NCBI GenBank assembly: GCA_963843645.1
Contig: CAWJLE010000001.1
Span: forward strand, 744,001 to 808,000
Direction of reading: 5' to 3'
Origin: CAWJLE01 sp963843645
GTDB taxonomy: Bacteria > Chloroflexota > Anaerolineae > DAOTYC01
Length of the DNA: 64,000 nucleotides
In this document: positions 53,706-61,422 of the stretch, one piece after another
Position numbering within the stretch: position 1 is the first letter of the stretch
Layout of the letters: each line of letters begins with the position of its first letter
Program-made: the position numbers and the translations under genes
Notes under the pieces: generated by a model
The model's input: only the letters and a program-made list of their open reading frames with translations
The model's database searches: none
Told to the model about the DNA's origin: nothing

Positions 53706-54995
53706 TCAGCGGTTCGATCGATCTTCACAGACATGAATGCAGGCGGCGGCAACGATCATGGCGACCAGGCAAACAGAGAATGCGGTCCGGTAGGCCTCAA
53801 CCGGGAAAGCGTCTCCCACCCGGGGGTAGGCTTTGAGGATCACGCCCAGCCCCTGCTGAAAGATGCCTGCCCCCAGAAAACACATCATGTTGTAGGCGCC
53901 CGCCGCCGTGCCCGCTATCTCGACCGGAAACAGCTCCGTGATTTGCGTGGTCGCGACCATGTAAAAGCCATTGCCGAAACCGAAGGCGAACAGGATCACG
54001 TACATGAGCGCGATGGGAATCAGTCGATTGCCGAAGGTCAGCGCGGCCCACGTTGCGACCAACAGCAGCACGCCGAACGTGACGGCCTTGAGCCGCGACC
54101 TGAACAAGCGGTCAGAGAGCCTCCCGGCCAGCGGAAACGAGATGAGCATTCCGAACGGCATGGCCGCGAGGATGCCCCCGACGGCGACTTTGCTCAGCCC
54201 GTACACGTCGATCAAGTACGGGCCCGCCCACAAGCCCTGAAAGCTGAGCGACGCCCCGCCGTAGCAGAAGAAAGCGATGGCCAACAGGCGCCAGGAGGGG
54301 TTGCCCAGGGCGGTCAGCAGAGCCCGACCCAGCGGCATGGCGTGGACGTCCCCTTCCTGAACCACCGCCGGCAGACCGATCTCCTGCGGCCGGTTGCGCA
54401 CGAAGACGTAGTTGGCGACCGCGACGACCAGCGAGAGCACTCCGATCCCGATGAAAGCCGAGCGCCAGCCGAACTCCTGGGTGAACGCAGCCAACGGCTG
54501 CGTGCCGACCAGCGAGCCGGCCTGTCCGGACGCCATGAGCAGACCGATGAAAGTCGCCGTCTCATAGCGGCGGAACCACGTGGCGATGGTCCGAACTGCC
54601 GGCACGTACACGACGCCCACCCCGGCCCCCACCATTGCCCGGCCGAGCAACACCCAGCCGAAACTCGGAGCGCTGCCGAACAGAATGGCGCCCACTCCGG
54701 CCACGGCGATGAAGATCGAGATCGTCAGCCGTGCGCCGAGCCGGTCCGCCATCATGCCGACGGGGATCTGCACCAGAGCGTAAGGGTAGAAATACAGGGC
54801 CGTCAGCAAGCCCAGCGAGGCCGCGTCGATGGAGAACGTCGCGGTCAGATCGCTCGCAATCGCTGCGCCGGCAACGCGATGAAAGGTCGACGTGACGTAG
54901 CACAAAGCCAGTACTGCGAAAACGAGGTAACGATACGACGAGACAGACGTTTCAGATCGCGCGTCGACGGACACCTCTGCGTGCGTAATGGCCAT
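53706..54995 (-). CDS. MFS transporter
   Basis: 429 residues from ATG 54995 (GGAGG about 14 bases upstream). Twelve predicted spans with the loop 2-3 motif GMMADRLGARLTI, and the matching GRLSDRLFRSRLK between spans 8 and 9. FPYALVQIPVG-like residues (YFYPYALVQIPVGMMADRLG) and the GWRSAFIGIG segment resemble the nitrate/hexuronate-like and organic-anion branches of the superfamily. Substrate is unknown. It has an extended -10 promoter upstream and no tight operon partner. Confidence 0.87.
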   Translation of the reverse strand: MAITHAEVSVDARSETSVSSYRYLVFAVLALCYVTSTFHRVAGAAIASDLTATFSIDAASLGLLTALYFYPYALVQIPVGMMADRLGARLTISIFIAVAGVGAILFGSAPSFGWVLLGRAMVGAGVGVVYVPAVRTIATWFRRYETATFIGLLMASGQAGSLVGTQPLAAFTQEFGWRSAFIGIGVLSLVVAVANYVFVRNRPQEIGLPAVVQEGDVHAMPLGRALLTALGNPSWRLLAIAFFCYGGASLSFQGLWAGPYLIDVYGLSKVAVGGILAAMPFGMLISFPLAGRLSDRLFRSRLKAVTFGVLLLVATWAALTFGNRLIPIALMYVILFAFGFGNGFYMVATTQITELFPVEIAGTAAGAYNMMCFLGAGIFQQGLGVILKAYPRVGDAFPVEAYRTAFSVCLVAMIVAAACIHVCEDRSNR

Positions 54996-55097
54996 GGCGG
55001 AGAAGGATGCCTCCAGGTGAACGGATTGTGTGTCGGGAGCCGGCTCACCGGCTCCGTACCTATCTCGGGAGAAGGGCCAGGGACTCAAGCCGTGCCA

Positions 55098-55103
55098 AGT
55101 ATA
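55098..55103 (-). promoter_or_regulatory. Extended -10 promoter of the MFS gene
   Basis: Minus-strand TGC followed by TATACT (55103-55098); no convincing -35. Start point expected near 55090. Confidence 0.45.
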
Positions 55104-55209
55104 GCATATCGGCTCCAAAAGAGGAATAGGCGACCGTCACCTCACGGCGCAAAATGACTGGGGCTCAGGAAAGGGGTCCCCGGGATATTTGCGCAAGGCG
55201 GCAGACGCA

Positions 55210-55238
55210 TTGCATTGGGCTCCGGGCGGTGATACAAT
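55210..55238 (+). promoter_or_regulatory. Promoter of the AMMECR1 gene
   Basis: TTGCAT at 55210-55215 and TACAAT at 55233-55238, 17-base spacer; leader of about 47 bases. Confidence 0.65.
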
Positions 55239-55291
55239 TGGGGGTATGGTCGACCCCAGAAGAAAGCCGATCAGGCAGAGAGGAAACAGCC

Positions 55292-55801
55292 ATGCATCCA
55301 TTGGTGGAACTGGCCCGGCAGAGTATCGAGTCTTACGTACGTTATGGGCGGACGATCAAGCCACCGGCGGAGATGACACCGGAGATGCAGCAGCGGGCCG
55401 GCGCCTTCGTCTCGCTCCATGATTCCAACGGAGAGCTACGCGGGTGTATCGGCACCATCGAGGGGTGTCGTGACAACCTGGCAAATGAGGTCATCCACAA
55501 CGCGATCAGCGCCGCCACCCGGGATCCACGCTTCCCGGCCGTAAGCGCGACGGAACTGCCCGGCCTGCAAGTCGAGGTCGACGTCCTGCGCGAGCCGGAG
55601 CCGATCCGCGGCCCGGAAGAGCTCGATCCGCGCCGATACGGCGTGATCGTGGCGTGCGGCGGGCGACGGGGACTGCTGCTGCCCGATCTCGAGGGAGTGG
55701 ATACCGCCGAGTACCAGGTCGAGATTGCGTGCCGGAAGGGGCACATCCACGCCGACGAACCCAAGCAGATGTTCCGCTTCGAAGTGGAGCGCTACAAGTA
55801 A
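55292..55801 (+). CDS. AMMECR1 domain protein (AmmeMemoRadiSam system protein A)
   Basis: 169 residues from ATG 55292 (AGAGAGGAA upstream). The conserved LRGCIGTIEG motif, DPRFPAVSATELPGLQVEVDVL and LLLPDLEGVDTAEYQVEIAC are diagnostic. AMMECR1 commonly clusters with a MEMO1-like protein and a radical SAM enzyme; neither is seen nearby here. Function is unknown. It converges on the TIGR01777 epimerase with an 11-base gap. Confidence 0.93.
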   Translation: MHPLVELARQSIESYVRYGRTIKPPAEMTPEMQQRAGAFVSLHDSNGELRGCIGTIEGCRDNLANEVIHNAISAATRDPRFPAVSATELPGLQVEVDVLREPEPIRGPEELDPRRYGVIVACGGRRGLLLPDLEGVDTAEYQVEIACRKGHIHADEPKQMFRFEVERYK

Positions 55802-55812
55802 GGGGCGATCCA

Positions 55813-56745
55813 TCACCCTTCGGCCGAAGGCCGGCCCCCACCCAGCACGTCCCGCAGAGCAGGTTCCAGATCCGGGAAGCGGAACGCGAAGCCCGACTCG
55901 ATCAGGCGGTGCGGCGCCACGCGCTGCCCGGTCAGCAACAGGCTGGACAGCTCGCCCAGGACGAGGCGCAGGAGGAAGGCGGGCGTGGGCACGACGGAGG
56001 GCCTTCGCAGGACCCGGCCCAGCGTCCGAGCGAACTCGACGTTGCGGACGCTCGTGGGCGCCGTGAGGTTGAACGCTCCGCGGGCCTCCGGCTCGTCGAT
56101 CAGGAAACGGATCGCGCGGACCTCGTCCGCCAGGTGGATCCAGGGGAGCCATTGTTGCCCGCCGCCCAGCGGCCCGCCGACGAACAGCCGGAACGGAATG
56201 AGCATTCGCGGCAGGAACCCTTCGTTTCGGTCGAGCACGCCGGCAGTGCGGATGACTACGCGCCGGACGCCCATCTCCTCGACGGGCTGCGTGCCGGCCT
56301 CCCACGCCACCGCCAGCTGAGACAGCCAGTCCCGACCCGGCAGGTCTCTTTCCGTGAGGACCTCGTCACCGTGAGGCCCGTAGTAGCCGGCGCCGGAGGC
56401 CTGCACGAGGACCCGGGGCTTGTGTGCCACCTGGTCCACGGCCTGCACGATGGCACGCCCGGCGTTCAAGCGGCTTTCCAGGATGCGTCGTTTCCGGGCC
56501 GCCGTCCACAACCCTCCACCAATGTTTTCTCCGGCCAGGTTCACGACGGCGTCCGCGCCGTCCGCCAATGGCGCCCAGCCGTCAGCGGTGCGGGCATCCC
56601 AGACCACACCGCGCACACCTGCCGGCAGGCCGGCGCCGCGCTGCGGATTGCGGCTGAGGATCACAGCCTCGTGGCCGTCTGCGGCCAGGCTGCGCGTCAG
56701 CGCCCGCCCAATCAGACCGGTCCCTCCGGTAACGATGACCCGCAT
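55813..56745 (-). CDS. TIGR01777-family epimerase/reductase (SDR)
   Basis: 310 residues from ATG 56745 (AAAGGGGAA before it; the frame extends to 56766). RVIVTGGTGLIGRALTRSL, VNLAGENIGGGLWTAARKR, LVQASGAGYYGPHGDE and the final LVLGELSSLLLTGQRVAP match the SULA/TIGR01777 family, extended SDRs with unknown substrate. It follows the MerR/B12 regulator on the same strand by 76 bases, so it may be a target or co-transcribed partner. Confidence 0.93.
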   Translation of the reverse strand: MRVIVTGGTGLIGRALTRSLAADGHEAVILSRNPQRGAGLPAGVRGVVWDARTADGWAPLADGADAVVNLAGENIGGGLWTAARKRRILESRLNAGRAIVQAVDQVAHKPRVLVQASGAGYYGPHGDEVLTERDLPGRDWLSQLAVAWEAGTQPVEEMGVRRVVIRTAGVLDRNEGFLPRMLIPFRLFVGGPLGGGQQWLPWIHLADEVRAIRFLIDEPEARGAFNLTAPTSVRNVEFARTLGRVLRRPSVVPTPAFLLRLVLGELSSLLLTGQRVAPHRLIESGFAFRFPDLEPALRDVLGGGRPSAEG

Positions 56746-56821
56746 TTTATTCCCCTTTTCGGTCAAGCCTGGTGCAACTCAACAGATGGACCAATTAGAT
56801 AGATAGAGAAATGAGCCAGAA

Positions 56822-58123
56822 TCACACGAGACGGTCGATGGTGAACGACAGCCAGTCCAGGACGAGTTGGCCTCGCTCGTCCAGGTGAATCCTGGCGGCC
56901 CGGTCGTAGAGAGTCAGGTACTGCTGCAGAGCGAACACCGGGACGCGATAATTCGAGAACAAGCCTCGCAGCCAGTCGATCTCGCCATCCAGCAATCGAA
57001 TGTCGCCCAGCGCCAGCGCCGCCTGAACGCATTGGGCCAGGTACTGGGTGGCCATGCTCTGGTGATTGCGCGGAACGAACGGCATTTCGTCTTTCCTGAG
57101 TTCGCCTTCGATCAGGAGATGCCGCTGACGGTAGTGAGCCAGCGCCGCCTCGTACTGCTCAGTGGGAGCGGCGGGAGCGGCCAACGGCGGCGCCTTGTAG
57201 AGCAGGTCTTCGATCTCCGCCGGAGCGGCGGCCAGGTGCTCGCCCAGGAAATGCCCCTGAATTCGAGCTCGCAGGCGAGGGACCAGGTTGAATATCCGCC
57301 CGCCGTACGCGACGTCTATGCCCACCCGGCGACTCATTTGCGCCACCTCCATCAGGGTAGCCGCCGTGGCAAGCTGCTGCGCGGACAGAACCACGAGATT
57401 CGGGCGCGTGTCCAGCAGTGTCTGCTCCAGGTGATCCGATGGAAGATTCGCGCCCAGGTACAGGACGTCCCAGCCCTGCCGGCGCAGCAGCAAGCTGAGC
57501 AGAAGCGCGCCGAAGGTGTGCTGCTCTTCGGGCGGGCAGCCGAGCAGGAGCCGCGCGGAGCGCGAGGGCGAAGGCGTCGCCGCCAGAAGAGCGGACAACC
57601 GGCGTATCCCCAGCTGAGCGGCAAAATAGATCTGCTGCACCGACGCCTTGCCGCGATACCAGTGGTCGTCGATGGTGGTGAGTCCGCGCTGCAAAATCTC
57701 GGTGCATATCACTTCGAGTGGGAACATGCCAAAACTCTGCGCCAGGACGGCCTCGGCGCCCCGCTCGTCGAACGCCATGCAGCGGCCCACCCACAGGTCC
57801 CGGAGCGACGAGGGGGCGTTCGCGGTCTGAGGAGGCGACGGCGCCGAAGCAGTCTGCGAATCCATCGATTCAATGCCTCGCTCGGACATCGTGCCCCACA
57901 GCTCGATGGCGCGGCTGATGCTGAGCCCTTCCCGTTTGCGGGCGACCAGCCACTTCAGCAGCTCGATGTCGTGCTGCGAGTACAACCGGTGACCGCCGGG
58001 ACTGCGCTGCGGCAAAGGCACGCCGTAACGCCGTTCCCACGCGCGGAGAATATCCGGCGTGAGGCCGGTTTCGCGAACGACCGCCTTAACATTGTAGACC
58101 GGCGTCTGGCTAAGCGGCGACAT
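56822..58123 (-). CDS. MerR-family regulator with B12-binding domain (CarH/LitR-like, degenerate cap)
   Basis: 433 residues from ATG 58123 (GAGGGGC upstream). An N-terminal MerR winged helix (YNVKAVVRETGLTPDILRAW, SPGGHRLYSQHD) is followed by a helical cap and a B12-binding Rossmann fold (CPPEEQHTFGALLLSLLLRR; LYLGANLP), with His in EEQH at the cobalt-ligand position. In CarH the cap has a Trp then Glu-His that hold the adenosyl group; here the matching stretch reads WYRGKASVQQIYFAAQLG, so the Glu-His pair is missing. A further 130-residue C-terminal helical domain is unlike CarH. Light sensing is therefore doubtful. Confidence 0.85.
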   Translation of the reverse strand: MSPLSQTPVYNVKAVVRETGLTPDILRAWERRYGVPLPQRSPGGHRLYSQHDIELLKWLVARKREGLSISRAIELWGTMSERGIESMDSQTASAPSPPQTANAPSSLRDLWVGRCMAFDERGAEAVLAQSFGMFPLEVICTEILQRGLTTIDDHWYRGKASVQQIYFAAQLGIRRLSALLAATPSPSRSARLLLGCPPEEQHTFGALLLSLLLRRQGWDVLYLGANLPSDHLEQTLLDTRPNLVVLSAQQLATAATLMEVAQMSRRVGIDVAYGGRIFNLVPRLRARIQGHFLGEHLAAAPAEIEDLLYKAPPLAAPAAPTEQYEAALAHYRQRHLLIEGELRKDEMPFVPRNHQSMATQYLAQCVQAALALGDIRLLDGEIDWLRGLFSNYRVPVFALQQYLTLYDRAARIHLDERGQLVLDWLSFTIDRLV

Positions 58124-58163
58124 AGCTCTGCCCCTCATTAATGCGAACGAGCACAATATTCGA

Positions 58164-58194
58164 ATTATACCGATGGAGGGAGGATTATCGGTAT
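58164..58194 (-). promoter_or_regulatory. Promoter -10 with overlapping inverted-repeat operator
   Basis: Minus-strand TATAAT at 58169-58164. An 8-bp perfect inverted repeat, ATACCGAT (58167-58174) and ATCGGTAT (58187-58194), centre-to-centre 20 bp, overlaps it. This suggests autorepression by the MerR/B12 protein. No good -35 is seen. Confidence 0.6.
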
Positions 58195-58455
58195 CCCCGG
58201 TTACAATCTCGACAAAAGATGTACATCAGGTGATGAACGATCCAAATCCTGCGGGAGCTCGAATTCAAGCGCAGCGGTACTGGCGCGGCTCAGTGGGCTT
58301 CGATCAAATGGCCAGTCGCCGAAGATGATTGTAGTATCAAGTTGATGGTGAGGTCAAATGGTGCTTGTTGCGCCCCGCTTTGCGATCGTCGCGCTCGCGG
58401 CCTATCAGAATCGTCGACGTCACGTGCGGGAATCACCGAAGGGCAAAGCCCAAGA
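58195..58455. other. Intergenic stretch without a recognised gene
   Basis: About 260 bases between the MerR/B12 promoter region and the convergently placed end of the permease-adaptor gene. No coding pattern, hairpin with T tail or known RNA was recognised. Confidence 0.5.
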
Positions 58456-59871
58456 CTACGGCTGAGCCCGGCTGAGGACTCCGTGGACGCGCATGTCCAG
58501 GCGCAGCGTGGGCGGAACCTCGGTCAGCGCGACCTTGACCGGGTACTTGCGCACGGTCGAGTCCTGCCCGGTCGCCAGACCGGTCGCCTGAGGCTCGACG
58601 ACCGAGGGCAAGAAGCCGATCGACGTCACCTGCCCTTGCATCGGCTGATCGAGCCCGCTCGCGCGCAGGTCGACGTGCTGCCCGACGAACACCCGGCCGA
58701 TGTACACTTCCTCGACGTCCAGCTGCACCTCGATGCCCCGCAGGTCGTGTATCTCGTACACCAGGTCACCCGCCATCACCGGAGCGTCCGCCGGGAATTT
58801 CGCCTTGGTAATGGTGCCCGCGATGGGCGCACTCAGCCAGTGGTCCGTACCGACGTCGACTTCCTGGACGATGGCCAGGTGTTGTGTGGCTCGCACTTCT
58901 TGTCCTTCGGACACCAGCTGTGTGCGCAGCGTCCCGTCCCACAGGCTCACGACTTCCGCGTGAGGCGCCGTAACGTGGCCGTCAGCCGGGATGCCGGACG
59001 GAAAGGCGTAGGGCCAGGCAACGTACGCCACCGCTGCCAACATGGCGACGCTGAGCGCGCCGACCGGTATCCACCGTCGCATTAGCTCACCTCCGCTGGT
59101 CGTTTCCCTGACGTACCGCCGAGTCACGTACCAGAACAAGGCCGACGCAGCAAGCCACAGCCCCGCGGCGTAGACCGCTGCGCCCGCAAAATCGTGCCCG
59201 GCGTCGAAGATCGCCGTGAAGCCGGAGTCGATCGTGATCCGCGCGGGGAAGTAGCCGGGCATGAACTTCATCCACGTTTCGTGGAGCACGGTCGAGAAGC
59301 CCGGCACCTCCAGATAGCCGGTGTCGATGAAGGGCAAGACCATCACGATGTAGGACCCTTCCAGCTCGCGCGCGATCAGCACACCGACGAGCTCGCCGTA
59401 AAAACCATAGATCAGCGAGCACAGGAACAGACCACCCACGAAACTGGGCACGTTCTGCGCCACAAAAAACGGTAGCAGCACCAGCGTCACGTACACGGTG
59501 AGCGCCACGCACAGAACGACCAGAATTACGCCCCGCGCGGTGACGATCTCCATCGGCCGGTAGCCACACAGCACCAGCCGGTGGTCCACCTGTCGGGCGG
59601 AGAGCATCAGATAGAAGCCGAAAAACCCGGCCAGGAAGGAGATCGTGAAGAGCGTGACGAACGCGATGGTCACGTCGCGCTGGTCCACGGTTTTCTTGAA
59701 CGTGACTGTGTTTTCAATCACTTCCAGCAGGATGTTGCTTTTTGGCAGCGCCGCGTAGACGCTACCGATCATCAGCAGGGGCACGACGATCAGCATCACC
59801 TGCGTTACGCGCTTCCGGGTGAACTCCCACAGCATCATCCGGACGGCCGTCGCCATGCGGCTGGGGCTCAT
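58456..59871 (-). CDS. ABC-2 permease fused to an HlyD-like adaptor
   Basis: 471 residues. Residues 1-260 are an ABC-2 type permease with about six spans (VMLIVVPLLMIGSVYAAL, FVTLFTISFLAGFFGFYLML, ILVVLCVALTVYVTLVLL). After one more span (WIPVGALSVAMLAAVAYVAW) the last 180 residues form a biotinyl-lipoyl/barrel adaptor: VTAPHAEVVSLWDG, LSAPIAGTITKAKFPADAPV and GDLVYEIHDLRGIEVQLDVEE. In most efflux systems the adaptor is a separate HlyD protein, so the fusion is unusual. ATG 59871 lies just after the ATPase gene (see that entry). Substrate is unknown. Confidence 0.85.
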   Translation of the reverse strand: MSPSRMATAVRMMLWEFTRKRVTQVMLIVVPLLMIGSVYAALPKSNILLEVIENTVTFKKTVDQRDVTIAFVTLFTISFLAGFFGFYLMLSARQVDHRLVLCGYRPMEIVTARGVILVVLCVALTVYVTLVLLPFFVAQNVPSFVGGLFLCSLIYGFYGELVGVLIARELEGSYIVMVLPFIDTGYLEVPGFSTVLHETWMKFMPGYFPARITIDSGFTAIFDAGHDFAGAAVYAAGLWLAASALFWYVTRRYVRETTSGGELMRRWIPVGALSVAMLAAVAYVAWPYAFPSGIPADGHVTAPHAEVVSLWDGTLRTQLVSEGQEVRATQHLAIVQEVDVGTDHWLSAPIAGTITKAKFPADAPVMAGDLVYEIHDLRGIEVQLDVEEVYIGRVFVGQHVDLRASGLDQPMQGQVTSIGFLPSVVEPQATGLATGQDSTVRKYPVKVALTEVPPTLRLDMRVHGVLSRAQP

Positions 59872-60478
59872 CGGTCAGCGTTCCTTTCGTCAGCCTCAGG
59901 ATGCGGTCGAATCGCACGTTGTCTCGTGCCATGTGAGACACGATCAGAACGGCCCGGCCGCTGGATCGCAATGTGTCGATCAAGTTGAGAAACGCCAGGT
60001 AGCTCTCGTAATCGAAGCCCTGGTAGGGCTCGTCGAGGATCAGGATGTCCGGCCGGTGCAGGAGGGCCAGCGTCAGGTTGAGCTTCTGCTTGGTGCCGCC
60101 GCTGAGGGTCGCGACCAACTGATCGCGATATTCGCCGAACGTGAGCTGTTCGAAGAGTTCGCGGCTCGCGGCCTCGAGGTCCGCGCGCCGCATGCCGTAC
60201 GCGGCGCCGAAGTAAACCAGGTTCTCCCACACGGTCAGGCGATCGTATATCAGCAGATCCTGCGGGCAGTAGCCCAGCTTGCCGCGGAGGCTGACCTGGC
60301 CGCCGTCGGGCCGCAGCAGTCCGACGGTGATGCGCAGCAACGTGCTCTTGCCGCTGCCGTTCTCGCCGACCACCGCGACCGTCTCACCATGGCCGATCTG
60401 CATCGAGCAGTCACGCAGGACCGGATGGCGTTTGTACGCTTTGCGGATGTGTGTCAACGTCAGGACAGGCTCTAACAC
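59762..60478 (-). CDS. ABC transporter ATPase (drug/ABC-2 type)
   Basis: GTG 60478 is the start (GGAG six bases upstream). Walker A VGENGSGKSTLLR, Q-loop CPQDLLIYDRL, signature LSGGTKQKLN, Walker B DILILDEPYQG and H-loop VSHMARD make it complete. The end is odd: the frame runs on 110 bases into the permease gene, where it reads an alternative frame of the permease start (DEPQPHGDGRPDDAVG). Dropping one A from AAA near 59888 would end the protein at LTKER with a stop just before ATG 59871, so I suspect a small frameshift. It drives the permease-adaptor fusion. Confidence 0.85.
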   Translation of the reverse strand: MLEPVLTLTHIRKAYKRHPVLRDCSMQIGHGETVAVVGENGSGKSTLLRITVGLLRPDGGQVSLRGKLGYCPQDLLIYDRLTVWENLVYFGAAYGMRRADLEAASRELFEQLTFGEYRDQLVATLSGGTKQKLNLTLALLHRPDILILDEPYQGFDYESYLAFLNLIDTLRSSGRAVLIVSHMARDNVRFDRILRLTKGTLTDEPQPHGDGRPDDAVGVHPEARNAGDADRRAPADDR

Positions 60479-60506
60479 TCGTTCTCCAAGAATGCGGTCC
60501 GGTCAC

Positions 60507-61103
60507 TCAGCCGGATCCCAGGGATCGCATGACAATGTCCGACAACTGATTCAGCGCCGGCTCGTAATCGGCGGAGGGATCGATCAGTTTCTGGAGCAGA
60601 ATGCCATCCAGCGCCCCGATGATGATCCGTGCCGTGAGCCTGGCATCCACGCCGTGAAACTCGCCTTCGTCGATTCCCTGCTGCACCAGCGACGCCAGCA
60701 CGGAAATGTAACGCCGGTACGCATCGGCCAGCACCGCCCGCACCAGGTCGTGCTGCCACGCCTGGACGAAAAAATCGGTATACAATCCGATGAGGTGGTC
60801 CACCTGCCCAATCGCCTGGTTCAACGCGCCCAGGAAGGACTGTAGCCGCGCCGCCGGCGAGTCGGCGTGGCTCTGGGCTGCCGCCTGTTCGACGTAGACC
60901 AGCAGGTCCGCGAACATGACTTCGACCACCGCCGCGAACAGGGCTTCCTTGCTGTGAAAATACAGATAGAGTGTGCCTTTGCTCACGTCGCTGGCCACGC
61001 GAATGTCTTCCATCGTGGTTTTGTCGTAGCCTCGCGCCGCGAAGGTGGCCACGGCGGCATCCAGAATCTGGCGGCGGCGCAGCTCTTTGGCGTCCTGTTT
61101 CAC
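60507..61103 (-). CDS. TetR-family transcriptional regulator
   Basis: 198 residues from GTG 61103, chosen because GGGAGG lies 7 bases upstream; a GTG at 61118 would lie in the operator. The HTH reads RRRQILDAAVATFAARGYDK and TMEDIRVASDVSKGTLYLYF. The C-terminal ligand domain has LIGLYTDFFVQAWQHDLV. It precedes the ATPase and permease-adaptor genes and its promoter carries a palindromic operator, so it should repress the whole unit until a substrate binds. Confidence 0.93.
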   Translation of the reverse strand: MKQDAKELRRRQILDAAVATFAARGYDKTTMEDIRVASDVSKGTLYLYFHSKEALFAAVVEVMFADLLVYVEQAAAQSHADSPAARLQSFLGALNQAIGQVDHLIGLYTDFFVQAWQHDLVRAVLADAYRRYISVLASLVQQGIDEGEFHGVDARLTARIIIGALDGILLQKLIDPSADYEPALNQLSDIVMRSLGSG

Positions 61104-61116
61104 AGGCGCACCTCCC

Positions 61117-61146
61117 ACAATATGACTGACCAGTCAGTCATATTGT
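61117..61146. promoter_or_regulatory. TetR operator palindrome
   Basis: 30-bp perfect palindrome: 14-bp arms (ACAATATGACTGAC at 61117-61130 and its inverse at 61133-61146) with a 2-base centre. It contains the TGACTGAC motif common in TetR-family operators and overlaps the -10 box. Confidence 0.9.
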
Positions 61147-61170
61147 AACATTGTCGCTCGGTGATGTCAA
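61142..61170 (-). promoter_or_regulatory. Promoter of the TetR-ABC operon
   Basis: Minus-strand perfect TTGACA at 61170-61165 and TACAAT at 61147-61142, 17-base spacer; the -10 lies inside the operator's end, so binding should block polymerase. Confidence 0.85.
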
Positions 61171-61422
61171 GTGGGGGAGAGGCGGGGACGAACTGTCGGA
61201 AGATTGGATATGGCCAACGCATCCGGCCCGGTGAGCTGAGAATCATGCAGTTTAACAATACAACGCGGAAGTATCACAACCCAGGCCGGCTTCCGCCTGC
61301 TGGCCTGAGGATTCGTCCTCGGCAGCCCGGGCGCGTCGGCAATATGCTTATTAGTTCGTGGAGCGGCATGATTGGGCCGACGGGGCGGCCGGAAGCCTGG
61401 ATACTGCGCGGGGGCGGCGAAG
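61171..61422. other. Intergenic stretch between the ABC operon and the sensor kinase
   Basis: About 250 bases with no gene recognised. A GC-rich imperfect palindrome around GGCCGGC and GCTGGCC near 61284-61306 lacks a T tail. Confidence 0.4.
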
